Positions 44,823 to 53,669 of a stretch of 64,000 nt of DNA are shown one piece after another. The stretch comes from Salarchaeum sp. JOR-1 (GTDB taxonomy: Archaea; Halobacteriota; Halobacteria; Halobacteriales; Halobacteriaceae): NCBI RefSeq assembly GCF_007833275.1, contig NZ_CP042241.1, forward strand, positions 1,736,001-1,800,000, in the 5' to 3' direction. Each line of letters opens with the position of its first letter. Position 1 is the first letter of the stretch. The notes beneath the pieces were generated by a model. It was not told the DNA's origin, did not search any database, and was given only the letters and a program-made list of their open reading frames with translations. The position numbers were made by a program, and so were the translations under genes.

Positions 44823-45530
44823 GTGTGCACCCTGATACTCGCGTGGCGGGCGTTCGCGGACGCGCCCGTGGTGGTCGCCGCGAACCGCGACGAGGCCGTC
44901 GACCGACCGTCGACGCCGCCCCGGGTTCGCGACTGGGAGCGCCCGGCGCTCGCGCCCCTGGACGAGCGGGCGGGCGGGACGTGGATGGGCGTCACCGACA
45001 CTCGACTGTTCGTCGGCGTCACGAACCGGCGCGCCGAGGGCGTGTCGGGCGAGCGCTCTCGCGGCCTGCTCGTCCGGGACGCCCTCGGTGCCGAATCCGC
45101 CACCGCCGCCCGTGACCGCGTCCGCGCGGAACTCGACGCCCGCGAGTACGACGGCTTCAACCTCGTTCTCGCGGACGCCGACGACGCCTATCGACTCTCG
45201 TGGGACGGCACGCTCACCGCGGAACGCCTCGACCCCGGCGTCCACGTCGTCGTGAACACGGGATACGCGCCGCCCGAGCGCGCGCCGGCGGTTCGCGACG
45301 CCCTCCCAGCCGCCGGGAGGGACGCCGACGACTGGCTGGAGGGCGTGAAAACCGTGTTGCGCGACCACGACGTCGGCGCGTGCGTCCACCACGAAGACCG
45401 CGGGTTCGGCACGCGCTCGTCGTCGCTCGTCCGCATCAGCGACGGCGGAGACGTGCGCTTCGACTACGCCGACGGCCCGCCCTGCCGAACGGAGTACGCG
45501 CCCGTGGGCGACCGCAACGGCCACATTTAA
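44823..45530 (+). CDS. NRDE-family protein (TANGO2-like)
   Basis: This is a 235-residue protein with the N-terminal cysteine-containing motif CTLILAWR and the name-giving AANRDEAVDRP (about residues 18-30). A GGTWMGV segment and FVGVTNRRA follow, all typical of the NRDE/TANGO2 family. The family has an Ntn-hydrolase-like N-terminus and, in animals, is linked to lipid or heme handling; the archaeal role is unknown. The start is a GTG at 44823, placing the conserved cysteine at position 2. It follows menE by 24 bases. Confidence 0.85.
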   Translation: MCTLILAWRAFADAPVVVAANRDEAVDRPSTPPRVRDWERPALAPLDERAGGTWMGVTDTRLFVGVTNRRAEGVSGERSRGLLVRDALGAESATAARDRVRAELDAREYDGFNLVLADADDAYRLSWDGTLTAERLDPGVHVVVNTGYAPPERAPAVRDALPAAGRDADDWLEGVKTVLRDHDVGACVHHEDRGFGTRSSSLVRISDGGDVRFDYADGPPCRTEYAPVGDRNGHI

Positions 45531-45555
45531 ACCGCGCGCGGACGCCTGTTCCACT

Positions 45556-45912
45556 ATGAGCGCCAGCGACGACCAGCCGGACCTCTCGGATGTCGAACGA
45601 CGGGCGGTGGAGCTCGTCCACGAGACCGGCGGCATCCACCAGAGCGACTTCTGGAAGGAACTCGACGTGTCCTCCCGGAAGGGAAGCCGCATCGCCTCCA
45701 AACTGGAGGAGCACGGACTCGTCGAACGCGAGGAAACCGTCTACAACGGGAACACCACGTACTACATCGAACCGATCATCGACGAGGCCGACCTCGACTT
45801 CTCCCTCCTGATGGCGGGCGACATGCTCTCGCCGTTCGTCGGCGAGGAGGAACTCGACCCGCAGAGCGACGCGTTCAGCCAGTGGATCCTCAACCTCGTC
45901 TACGAGGAGTGA
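45556..45912 (+). CDS. Winged-helix regulator of Lrp/MarR-like type
   Basis: This is a 118-residue protein. Residues 10-70 form a winged helix: ERRAVELVHETGGIHQSDF, recognition helix SSRKGSRIASKLEEHGLVE, and wing TVYNGNTTYYIE. The C-terminus is acidic with a hydrophobic patch (LDFSLLMAGDMLSPF), perhaps for dimerisation. It begins 25 bases after the NRDE gene and its stop abuts, without a gap, the stop of the convergent USP gene. Confidence 0.8.
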   Translation: MSASDDQPDLSDVERRAVELVHETGGIHQSDFWKELDVSSRKGSRIASKLEEHGLVEREETVYNGNTTYYIEPIIDEADLDFSLLMAGDMLSPFVGEEELDPQSDAFSQWILNLVYEE

Positions 45913-46593
45913 CTACTCGCGCGCCCGAACGACGAACACGGGCCCGAGCGATTCCGTCGCGACCCTGTCTTCGAGTTCGCCGAAGACCCACTCCGTGAGC
46001 GACGGTTCCGGTTCGCCCATCACGATCGCGTCGTAGTCGGCGGCGACGGACGCGATGGCGCTCACCGGGCCGCCGCCGGGGCCGTCCGCGGCGGTGATGT
46101 GGTCGGCGTCCACGCCCGCGTCCGCGAGAACCGCCGCCACGTCCTCGGGCGTCCGGTCGTCGTCCAATGCGAACGTCGTCACGCCGATGTCGCGCTCGGC
46201 GACGAGCGCGGCGACGAACCCGGCGACCTGCGCGAGGTCGGGTTTCCCGACGAGCGGGACGAGCACGTCATCGACCTGCATCGCCGCTCCCGGATGAACG
46301 ACGGCGTCCGCGTCCACCTCGTCGGCGGTGCGGGCGACGGTCTGCTCGACCGCCCCCGTGAACACCATCCGGGTCTCGACGATAGCGCCCGCCTCGCGGA
46401 GCGCGGCCGCCACGTCGTCCAGTCGTTTCTGCGCGCGGTCGCCGAACTGCTCGCGCGCCGCGCCGGGCGGCGTCTGGTCGGGCACGCGGTGGTAACCGAG
46501 CACGAGCACGTCCGTCGGCGCGAGCAGGTCGAGGAGGCCGGGCGAGAGCGATTCGTCCTCCAGCACGCGGAGCGGAAGCAGTATTTTTCTCAT
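45913..46593 (-). CDS. Universal stress protein-like two-domain protein
   Basis: This is a 226-residue protein with a USP-type fold. The N-terminal half includes KILLPLRVLEDESLSPGLLDL and the C-terminal half ends in DYDAIVMGEPEPSLTEWVFGELEDRV and VFVVRARE. The ATP-binding glycine motif is altered (MGEPEPS). It is encoded immediately downstream of an APC permease (2-base gap), an arrangement seen for transporter-associated USPs that modulate uptake. Confidence 0.8.
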   Translation of the reverse strand: MRKILLPLRVLEDESLSPGLLDLLAPTDVLVLGYHRVPDQTPPGAAREQFGDRAQKRLDDVAAALREAGAIVETRMVFTGAVEQTVARTADEVDADAVVHPGAAMQVDDVLVPLVGKPDLAQVAGFVAALVAERDIGVTTFALDDDRTPEDVAAVLADAGVDADHITAADGPGGGPVSAIASVAADYDAIVMGEPEPSLTEWVFGELEDRVATESLGPVFVVRARE

Positions 46594-46594
46594 C

Positions 46595-48031
46595 TTAGCG
46601 CACCCCCTCGTGGGAGACGTCGCGGGCGTAGTAGTAGTACCACGCGGCGGCCGCGGCCATCAAGGCCACGCCGATTATCTGGGAGAGCCGCTGCATGAAC
46701 GCGATGAGGCCGAAGCTCGCGAGCGCGCCGACGCCGGCGACCACGCGATAGGCGGGGACGCGGAAGTCGGGGTCGTACCACCCGGGCGTGTTCCGCCGCA
46801 GCCGGAACAGGGAGACGCAGATGAGGCCGTACATCACGAGGTGGAGGAACGACGCGACCTCCGCGAGCACCGCGGTCTGGCCGGACGCGACGAGAACGAG
46901 GACGGGGACGCCCGCCAGCGTGAGCGCGACGTGCGGCGTTCCGTACGTCACGTGGATCGCGCCGGCCTTCTTGGGGATGATGGCGTCGCGGCTCAACGCG
47001 TACACCGCGCGCGAGGAACTCATGATGGACGCGTTGGCGCTCGACACGGTGGCGAGCAGGCCCGCGAGGAGGATGGCGACGACGCCGGGCAGGCCGAAGA
47101 ACTCGCCCGCGACCTCGACCATCGCCGTCTCACCGAACCCGCCGAGCGTCTTGCTGTCGAACGCGCTCGTCGCGACGAAGATGGTGGCGACGTAGAAGAC
47201 GGTGACGAGAAGCACCGACCCCACCATGGCGACCGGGAGGTTGCGGCCGGGTTTCCTGAGTTCGCCGGCGACGGTCGCGACCTGCGCGAACCCGAGGTAG
47301 GACGTGAACACGAGCGCGGCCGTGATGAACACGGGCGCGAGGCCGAACGGCGCGAACGCCTCCGGGGTCGAGGACGAGCCGAACACGCCGAGCGCGTCGA
47401 GGCCGCCGTACCCGAGGAAGACCGAGAGTATCACGAGGCGCAAGGCGACGACGGCGTTCTGGAGTTTCGCCGTGTTCTCCGTGCCGGTGACGCTCGTCGC
47501 GGTGAGGAGCGCGCCGAACAGGAACCCGAGCGCGGCCGTCGGCGGGACGGGCCAGGAGAGCGCGACGCCGGCGCGCGCGAGCAGTTCGACGGCGTAGCTT
47601 CCGAACCCGACGAGGTAGAACGAGGACGCGAACACCAGTCCCAGCCAGAGGCTGATGCCGACGATCGCTCCCGGGAGCGACCCGAGGGCGCGCGAGATGA
47701 AGTAGTAGCCGCCGCCGGAGCGCGGCATCGCCGTCGCGAGTTCCGACGCCGGGAGCGCGACGAGCAGCGCGATGACGCCGCCGATGGCGTACGACGCCGC
47801 CGCGGCCGGGCCCGCCCTCGCCGCCGCCAGTCCCGGGAAGACGAAGATTCCCGCGCCGATCATCGTCCCGACGCCGATGGCGAGTCCGCCGGCGAGCCCG
47901 ATGGTTCGTTCGAGTTCGACGCCGTCGTCCGTGACTGTCGTCTCGTCGGTCGTCTCCCTGACGGAGTCGGCGCTCGGTTGCTCGCCGGCGCGGTTCTCAC
48001 CGCTCGGGGCGGGCGGTTCCTCGGTTCCCAT
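46595..48031 (-). CDS. APC-family amino acid permease
   Basis: This is a 478-residue permease with about twelve helices. The first membrane segment holds the conserved unwound motif [15 protein letters not shown] (about residues 50-65), where the substrate carboxylate binds in APC transporters. ALPRSGG-like [19 protein letters not shown] follows. A 40-residue acidic cytosolic N-terminus precedes it. An ATG 27 bases upstream is possible; the one at 48031 was chosen. The downstream USP gene is probably co-transcribed. Confidence 0.87.
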   Translation of the reverse strand: MGTEEPPAPSGENRAGEQPSADSVRETTDETTVTDDGVELERTIGLAGGLAIGVGTMIGAGIFVFPGLAAARAGPAAAASYAIGGVIALLVALPASELATAMPRSGGGYYFISRALGSLPGAIVGISLWLGLVFASSFYLVGFGSYAVELLARAGVALSWPVPPTAALGFLFGALLTATSVTGTENTAKLQNAVVALRLVILSVFLGYGGLDALGVFGSSSTPEAFAPFGLAPVFITAALVFTSYLGFAQVATVAGELRKPGRNLPVAMVGSVLLVTVFYVATIFVATSAFDSKTLGGFGETAMVEVAGEFFGLPGVVAILLAGLLATVSSANASIMSSSRAVYALSRDAIIPKKAGAIHVTYGTPHVALTLAGVPVLVLVASGQTAVLAEVASFLHLVMYGLICVSLFRLRRNTPGWYDPDFRVPAYRVVAGVGALASFGLIAFMQRLSQIIGVALMAAAAAWYYYYARDVSHEGVR

Positions 48032-48076
48032 GCAGGAACCATCGGGAGAGCCCACCAAAACGCTGTGGCCGTCCGT

Positions 48077-49447
48077 CTACGCGAGCAGGCTGCCCGCGCG
48101 AATAATCGCCTCCTCGCCGAACGCCGGGCCGACGAGCTGAAGACCGACGGGGAGGCCGTCGGACTCGCCAGCGGGCACGCTGATGGCGGGGAGGTTCGCG
48201 AGGTTCACCGGCACTGTGTTCGCGTCCGCGAGGTACATCTGGAGGGGGTCGTCGAGACTCTCGCCGAGTTCGGGCGGGAGCATCGGCATCGTCGGGGACG
48301 CGAGCACGTCCACGGTCTCGAACGCCTCGTCGAAGTCCTGTTTCACCCACGCGCGTGCCTCCTGGGCCTGCTTGTAGTACTTGTCGTGGTAGCCCGCGGA
48401 GAGCGCGTACGTCCCGAGGAGGATTCGTCGTTTCACCTCGTCCCCGAAGCCCTCCTCGCGGGCGTCCGAGAACGCCTCGTTCCAGTTCCCGTCGTACCCG
48501 CCCGAGGTGCCGTAGCGCACGCCGTCGAAGCGCGCGAGGTTCGAGGACGCCTCCGACATGGCGATGACGTAGTACGCGGCGACCGCGTACTCGACCGACG
48601 GCAGGCTGACTTCGACGATTTCCGCGCCCGCGTCCCGGTACTCGTCGAGCGCGTCCTCGAACACCTCGACCACGGCCTCGTCCGCGCCAGCGCGGGTCTC
48701 GCCGCCCTCAGCGGGGTCGTCTCCCGCGCGCTCGCGGCCGCCGACCAACTGGGTCGGCACGCCGATTGTCAGGCCCTCGACGTCGCCGGTCGCGGCGCTC
48801 GCGTAGTCCGCGTTAGCGCCCTCTTTCCGGGTCTCGCGGGCGTCGCCTGCTCGACTGTTCGAGGCGCGTGACGCCTCGTAGGTCGTTCCGTCGTTTTCGT
48901 CCGGGCCCGCGATGACGGAGAGGAGTTCGGCGGCGTCCTCGACGGTGTTCGCGATGGGACCGATCTGTTCGAGGCTGTTCGCGTACGCGACGAGGCCGTA
49001 CCGGGAGACGAGGCCGTACGTGGGCTTGATACCGACGACGCCGCAGTAGGCGGCGGGACAGCGGATAGAACCACCAGTATCGCTGCCGAGCGCGAGGTCG
49101 GAGTCGCCCGCGGCGACCGCGGCCGCGCTCCCGCCGGACGACCCGCCGGGGACGCGCTCCTCGTCCACGGGGTTCGTGACGGGGCCGAACGCCGACGTCT
49201 CGGTGGTGGTTCCCATCCCGAACTCGTCCATGTTGGCCTTCCCGACAATGGTCGCGCCCGCGTCCTTGAGCCGGGAGACGACGGTGGCGTCGTAGGGCGG
49301 AACGTAGTCGGAGAGCATCTCCGAGCCACAGGTGGTGCGGACGCCCTCCGTGGAGATGTTGTCCTTCACGGCGACCGTGCGGCCGTCGAGGACGCCGGAC
49401 TCGTCGCCCGCAAGGTCGGTCTCGGTGATGAACGCGTTGTGCGACAT
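48077..49447 (-). CDS. gatA: Asp/Glu-tRNA amidotransferase subunit A
   Basis: This is a 456-residue amidase-signature enzyme that releases ammonia from glutamine for the transamidation of Asp-tRNA(Asn) or Glu-tRNA(Gln). The catalytic triad is visible: lysine in VAVKDNIS (near 27), serine in GGSSGGSAA (near 101) and serine in GSDTGGSIRCPA (near 125). An acidic insertion of about 30 residues follows TYEASRAS (near 200), as is common in halophile proteins. It starts at the base after the gatC stop. gatB is not in the window. Confidence 0.93.
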   Translation of the reverse strand: MSHNAFITETDLAGDESGVLDGRTVAVKDNISTEGVRTTCGSEMLSDYVPPYDATVVSRLKDAGATIVGKANMDEFGMGTTTETSAFGPVTNPVDEERVPGGSSGGSAAAVAAGDSDLALGSDTGGSIRCPAAYCGVVGIKPTYGLVSRYGLVAYANSLEQIGPIANTVEDAAELLSVIAGPDENDGTTYEASRASNSRAGDARETRKEGANADYASAATGDVEGLTIGVPTQLVGGRERAGDDPAEGGETRAGADEAVVEVFEDALDEYRDAGAEIVEVSLPSVEYAVAAYYVIAMSEASSNLARFDGVRYGTSGGYDGNWNEAFSDAREEGFGDEVKRRILLGTYALSAGYHDKYYKQAQEARAWVKQDFDEAFETVDVLASPTMPMLPPELGESLDDPLQMYLADANTVPVNLANLPAISVPAGESDGLPVGLQLVGPAFGEEAIIRAGSLLA

Positions 49448-49726
49448 CTACGACACCCGCGGCCCCTTGAAGAAGCCGTCCTCGCTCTCGTCGGCGTTCG
49501 CGAGCGCCGCCTCCTGGGAGAGCGACTCCTCGACTTCGTCTTCACGCATCACGTTCACGAGATCGGGTTCGGACTCGACCTCGGGCACGTCTTCGAGGGC
49601 CTCGAAGTAGTCGAGGACCTCGGAGAACTGCTCGGCGAACGCGTCCACCTCGTCCTCGGAGAGGCTGACGCGCGCGAGGTCCGCGACGTGCCGGACTTCC
49701 TCCGCGTCGACGGCGGGTTCGCTCAT
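49448..49726 (-). CDS. gatC: Asp/Glu-tRNA amidotransferase subunit C
   Basis: This is a 92-residue small subunit that wraps the GatA-GatB interface. VRHVADLARVSLSEDEVDAFAEQF is the conserved helical core and the C-terminus DGFFKGPRVS is the typical GatC ending. It lies directly upstream of gatA with no intervening base, so they form an operon. It diverges from the TFB gene across about 130 bases. Confidence 0.93.
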   Translation of the reverse strand: MSEPAVDAEEVRHVADLARVSLSEDEVDAFAEQFSEVLDYFEALEDVPEVESEPDLVNVMREDEVEESLSQEAALANADESEDGFFKGPRVS

Positions 49727-49856
49727 ACTCCGAGAGTCGGTTGTGTCGTCGGTAAGGGTTTCGATACGGTCATAAGCCTTATTCAACGGCCGGACGTCAC
49801 CGCTAGACACTTGATTACACAGGGACGGCGCGAGCGGGATGCCGTCCGGGTTCACT

Positions 49857-50828
49857 ATGAGTGATTCACGCATCAGACGCCGGAGCGACGAGCAACGCAC
49901 CGAGACGGAAACCGAGTCCGCGGAAGCCCTCCAGTGCCCCGAGTGCGGCGGGAGCCTCGCGGTCGACGAGGGGCGCGGCGAGACGGTCTGCACGGACTGC
50001 GGCCTCGTCGTCGAGGAAGACGAGATCGATCGGGGGCCGGAGTGGCGCGCGTTCGACGCCGCCGAGAAGGACGAGAAGAGCCGCGTGGGCGCACCCACCA
50101 CGAACATGATGCACGACAAAGGGTTGTCCACGAACATCGGCTGGCAGGACAAGGACGCCTACGGCAACAGCCTCTCCTCGAACCAGCGCCAGAAGATGCA
50201 GCGCCTCCGCAAGTGGAACGAGCGCTTCCGCACGCGAGATTCGAAGGAGCGCAACCTGAAGCAGGCGCTCGGCGAAATCGAACGCATGAGCAGCGCGCTC
50301 GGCCTCCCGAAGCCGGTGCGGGAGACGGCGTCGGTCATCTATCGGCGCGCGCTCGACGAGGACTTGCTTCCCGGACGGAGCATCGAGGGCGTCGCCACGT
50401 CCGCGCTGTACGCGGCGGCGCGGCAGGCGAACACGCCGCGGAGCCTCGACGAGGTGTCGAACGTCAGTCGCGTGGACAAAGACGAGATAGCGCGCACCTA
50501 CCGGTACGTCGTGCGCGAACTCGGATTGGAGGTCGCGCCCGCCGATCCGGCGAGCTACGTCCCGCGGTTCGTGAGCGACCTCGACCTCTCGGACGAAGTG
50601 GAGCGACAGGCGCGCGACCTCCTCTCGAACGCACAGGACGAGGGTATCACGAGCGGGAAGAGTCCGGTCGGACTGGCGGCCGCCGCGGTGTACGCCGCGA
50701 GCCTGCTCGTGAACGAGCGCGTCACCCAGAACCAGGTGAGCGAGGTCGCGAACATCAGCGAGGTCACCATCCGCAACCGCTACCACGAACTCCTCGAAGC
50801 CGCGAGCGACGTTCCGATGGAGGCATAG
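49857..50828 (+). CDS. tfb: Transcription initiation factor TFB
   Basis: This is a 323-residue archaeal TFIIB homologue that recruits RNA polymerase to TBP-bound promoters. The zinc ribbon uses CPECGGS and CTDCGLVV (about residues 25-50). The B-reader/linker region contains SRVGAPTTNMMHDKGLSTNIGW, and two cyclin repeats occupy about 125-215 and 220-310 (SIEGVATSALYAAARQA; SPVGLAAAAVYAASLL). Halobacteria encode several TFBs with distinct promoter preferences. The ATG at 49857 is favoured over one 18 bases upstream. Confidence 0.95.
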   Translation: MSDSRIRRRSDEQRTETETESAEALQCPECGGSLAVDEGRGETVCTDCGLVVEEDEIDRGPEWRAFDAAEKDEKSRVGAPTTNMMHDKGLSTNIGWQDKDAYGNSLSSNQRQKMQRLRKWNERFRTRDSKERNLKQALGEIERMSSALGLPKPVRETASVIYRRALDEDLLPGRSIEGVATSALYAAARQANTPRSLDEVSNVSRVDKDEIARTYRYVVRELGLEVAPADPASYVPRFVSDLDLSDEVERQARDLLSNAQDEGITSGKSPVGLAAAAVYAASLLVNERVTQNQVSEVANISEVTIRNRYHELLEAASDVPMEA

Positions 50829-50851
50829 GACGCCTCCGTCTTTCTCGCGGC

Positions 50852-51316
50852 ATGGAGACGACGCGACACTTCACGGCGACAGTCTACGTCGTACACGACG
50901 GAGCGACGGCGCTCCACGAGCACGCCCGCCTCGGCATCCGCATCCCGCCCGGCGGCCACGTCGACCGGGACGAACTCCCGCACGAAGCCGGGCTGCGCGA
51001 AGTCTGCGAGGAGACCGGGCTCGACCCAACGCTGCTCAGGGACGCGCCGGACGTGCCAGCGCCCGCGGGCGAGGCGCTCCCCCGTCCGCGCTACCAGATG
51101 CTGTACGATATCAACGTTCACCCGGACGGCACGGTCGGCCACCAGCACGTCGACCACGTCTACTTCGCCACCGTCGACGGGAGAGAAATCGACCCCGCGG
51201 ACGGCGAGGAAGGCCCCGAAGCCTGGGACTGGTACACGCCTCGCGACCTCCGCGAGAGCGGTATCGACGCCGACACCCGCGAAATCGCGCTCGAAGCGAT
51301 TGCGGCGGCGGACTGA
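50852..51316 (+). CDS. NUDIX hydrolase
   Basis: This is a 154-residue NUDIX protein. The box reads GGHVDRDELPHEAGLREVCEETGL (positions about 36-59; given here as its parts GGHVDRDELPHEAG and REVCEETGL) and supplies the metal-binding glutamates. The rest forms the usual alpha/beta sandwich. The substrate may be a nucleotide sugar or damaged nucleotide. It starts 23 bases after the TFB gene, and its TGA directly precedes the stop of the convergent SDR gene. Confidence 0.88.
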   Translation: METTRHFTATVYVVHDGATALHEHARLGIRIPPGGHVDRDELPHEAGLREVCEETGLDPTLLRDAPDVPAPAGEALPRPRYQMLYDINVHPDGTVGHQHVDHVYFATVDGREIDPADGEEGPEAWDWYTPRDLRESGIDADTREIALEAIAAAD

Positions 51317-52093
51317 TTACTGCGTGCTCGACATCCCGCCGTCCACGACGAGCGACTCGCCGTTGACGTAACTCGCGAGGTCGCTCGCGAGGAACAGCGC
51401 GGCGTCCGCCACGTCGTCAGGCTGCCCCCAGCGCCGGGAGGGGATCCCCTGCAGGTACTGCTCGCCTTCGTCCGTCCCGATGATGGGGACGTCTTCGGTG
51501 GTCATCGCCGTCTCGATGAGTCCGGGGTGGATGGCGTTCGTTCGCACTCCCTCCGGGCCGAGCGCGGCGGCGACAGAGTACGTGAGGAGTCGAACCGCGC
51601 CCTTCGACGTGCAGTACGTCACGTGGTCGGGCGACCCGTTCAGTCCGGCGACGCTCGAGATATTGATGATGCTTCCGCCGCCGTTCTCGACCATGCGCTC
51701 GCCGGCGATCTGGGTTCCGAAGAACGTCCCCTTGACGTTGATGTCCATGAGCCGGTCGAACTCGTCCTCGGACACCTCGGTGAAGTCCTCGCTCCGGAAG
51801 ATGCCGGCGTTGTTCACCATCACGTCGATGCCGCCGAACTCCTCGGCGGCGTCCACGGCGTCCACGAGGTCGCTCCGGTTCGTCACGTCGCACTCGACGA
51901 ACGCGGCGTCCGCCTCGGTCTCCTCGGAGACGAGTTCGTGCGTCGGCGTCCCACCCTCGCGGGGGTCGTCGCGGATGTCCGCGACGACGACGTCCGCGCC
52001 CTCCTCGGCGAACGTCCGCGCCATGCTGCGGCCGTTCCCGCTCGATGCGCCCGTGATGACCGCCGTCTTCCCGTCGAGTAGTGATCCGGACAT
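51317..52093 (-). CDS. Short-chain dehydrogenase/reductase
   Basis: This is a 258-residue classical SDR. The cofactor site TGASSGNGRSM (near residue 13) has an unusual Asn in place of Ile in GxxxGIG. VVVADIRDD with its acidic end suggests NAD preference. The NNAG motif is near 96, serine in INISSVAGL near 145, and the tyrosine-lysine pair in YCTSKGA near 160. The C-terminus VNGESLVVDGGM is typical of FabG-like enzymes. The start at ATG 52093 fits the domain boundary. The substrate is unknown. Confidence 0.88.
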   Translation of the reverse strand: MSGSLLDGKTAVITGASSGNGRSMARTFAEEGADVVVADIRDDPREGGTPTHELVSEETEADAAFVECDVTNRSDLVDAVDAAEEFGGIDVMVNNAGIFRSEDFTEVSEDEFDRLMDINVKGTFFGTQIAGERMVENGGGSIINISSVAGLNGSPDHVTYCTSKGAVRLLTYSVAAALGPEGVRTNAIHPGLIETAMTTEDVPIIGTDEGEQYLQGIPSRRWGQPDDVADAALFLASDLASYVNGESLVVDGGMSSTQ

Positions 52094-52357
52094 TACGTGA
52101 ATGTTGCCGCTACTCGGACATAGTTCTTCTGCGGAAACACTTTCGCGCGAGGGGGACGTCGTTCTAGCCCGCAGTTGTCTCTGGCTCTGGTCGACTACTC
52201 CGCGCACGGGTGGGGCCTGTCATTGAACTCCCGTTGGGCCGACGCTCCGCCAATCGCATAGTTGTGGGACGGGTATGCGAGTCCATCGGCGGATCGACAG
52301 AGCCGCGTGTCTCAAAATGGCCACGGGAGTTAATCACGCTCAGCCGCTACGGCCACT

Positions 52358-52513
52358 ATGTCGTCCCAGACAACGCTCGGGTGGTCGCTTCTGTCATCGG
52401 GCATCGTGACGATTGTGCTGACACTCCTGCCGGGGAGTGACCTCTGGTGGGGTATCGGGCTCTGCGTACTCGGCCTCGTAGTGTTCTACACGCGCCGTAC
52501 TCGACGCTACTGA
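52358..52513 (+). CDS. 51-residue membrane protein in the SDR-AsnB gap
   Basis: A short frame encodes two hydrophobic segments (SLLSSGIVTIVLTLL and LWWGIGLCVLGLVVFY) separated by PGSD, ending in a strongly basic tail RRTRRY. The two-helix hairpin with positive-inside tail is typical of small haloarchaeal membrane proteins. The start ATG is preceded by AT-rich TTAATCA about 27 bases upstream. The flanking parts of this 520-base gap (52094-52357 and 52514-52616) show no other gene. Confidence 0.55.
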   Translation: MSSQTTLGWSLLSSGIVTIVLTLLPGSDLWWGIGLCVLGLVVFYTRRTRRY

Positions 52514-52616
52514 CGCGTTCTTCATACTCCCTATTCACCACAGCCGCAGTATCAATGTCCGAGACCTTCAACGGGGCCGTCGCTCGGTATCGGGCACTCA
52601 GTCACCCCACCGCCGC

Positions 52617-53669
52617 CTAGACGACCGATTCGACGTACCTCGTGACGTGGTCGTCCATCCGGCGCTTGAACCCGGCCTGGCGGGCGAGCCGGTCGAGTTC
52701 GCGCGCGACGAGACTGCCGTACTGCACGGCCTTCTTCTCGCGGTACGCGACGGGGTCGGGGAGGCGGTCGGCGGCGAGTTCGCGGAGCGCGCGCTTGCGC
52801 GTGCCGTCCGCGACGAGCAGGTCGTCGGGGAGCCGGAGCGCCTCGCGGACGACCGCGTCGTGGAGAAGCGGCGTCACGGGCTCCGTCCCGGTCGCGCGCA
52901 CCGCGCGAACGTCGCGTTCGAGCTGGGCGGGGAGCGTCCCCACCACTTCGTCGCGCGCGCCGCGGACGGTGTCGGCGTCCGTCCGCGGGTCGCTCTCGGC
53001 CGTCTCGACCTTCGCGTACCCGCCGAACAGTTCGTCCGCGCCCTGTCCGAGCAGGAGGCGGTCGGCGTCCGCGCGCTCCGCGACGAAGAAGAGCGGGAGC
53101 GCGATGGAGACGTCCATCGCGTTCGTCCGGCCGATGGCGCGCGCCACGCCGGGAACCGCGTCCTCCACGTCCTCGATGGCGAGTTCGTGGACGGTCACGT
53201 CGCGGCCGAGCAGGCCCGCGGACTCCCGCGCCGCCGCGACGTCGGCGCTGTCGGGGAAGCCGACGACGTGCAGGGGCGCGTCCACCGCGTCCGCGACGAG
53301 CGCCGAGTCCACGCCGCCCGAGAACGCCACCGCCGCGTCCCCGCCGCCGGCGCTGGCGTCATCGAGCGCGGTGTCGAGCGCGGTGTCGAGCGCGGATTCG
53401 AGGGCGTCGAGGCCGCCGTCGGCGGTGGACTCCGGGAGTCGCCAGACGCGCTCGTGGTCGTCGGGCGTGCCGACGTGGCCCGCCGGGAAGGGGGTGGGCT
53501 GGTCGAGGTCGTCGGGGCGGTGGCTCCAGTCCCCGGAATCGGTGTAGAGGAGTTCGCGGCCGAGCACGTCGCGCGCGAGGCGTCCGTCCGGGAGTTCGCC
53601 CGCGAACCCACTGGTTCCCGGGAGCGGGTCGCCCGACTCGACGGCGTCGAGGACGGACTGCGGGAGCAT
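52617..53669 (-). CDS. Asparagine-synthase-like adenylating protein without glutaminase domain
   Basis: This is a 350-residue protein. The PP-loop ATP pyrophosphatase motif VAFSGGVDSALVADAV lies near residue 118, and LLLGQGADELFGGYAKVE near 220, both typical of AsnB synthetase domains. The C-terminal YREKKAVQYGSLV fits too. The N-terminal class II glutaminase is largely missing: the protein does not start with the catalytic Cys2, keeping only about 90 residues with GELPDGRLARDVLG. It may use free ammonia or adenylate another carboxylate. Its ATG overlaps the PHP stop, so the two are coupled. Confidence 0.8.
   Translation of the reverse strand: MLPQSVLDAVESGDPLPGTSGFAGELPDGRLARDVLGRELLYTDSGDWSHRPDDLDQPTPFPAGHVGTPDDHERVWRLPESTADGGLDALESALDTALDTALDDASAGGGDAAVAFSGGVDSALVADAVDAPLHVVGFPDSADVAAARESAGLLGRDVTVHELAIEDVEDAVPGVARAIGRTNAMDVSIALPLFFVAERADADRLLLGQGADELFGGYAKVETAESDPRTDADTVRGARDEVVGTLPAQLERDVRAVRATGTEPVTPLLHDAVVREALRLPDDLLVADGTRKRALRELAADRLPDPVAYREKKAVQYGSLVARELDRLARQAGFKRRMDDHVTRYVESVV

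Noticed and set aside
46610-48871. 753-codon plus-strand frame opposite the APC permease and gatA
   Set aside because: Antisense shadow of two well-supported genes.
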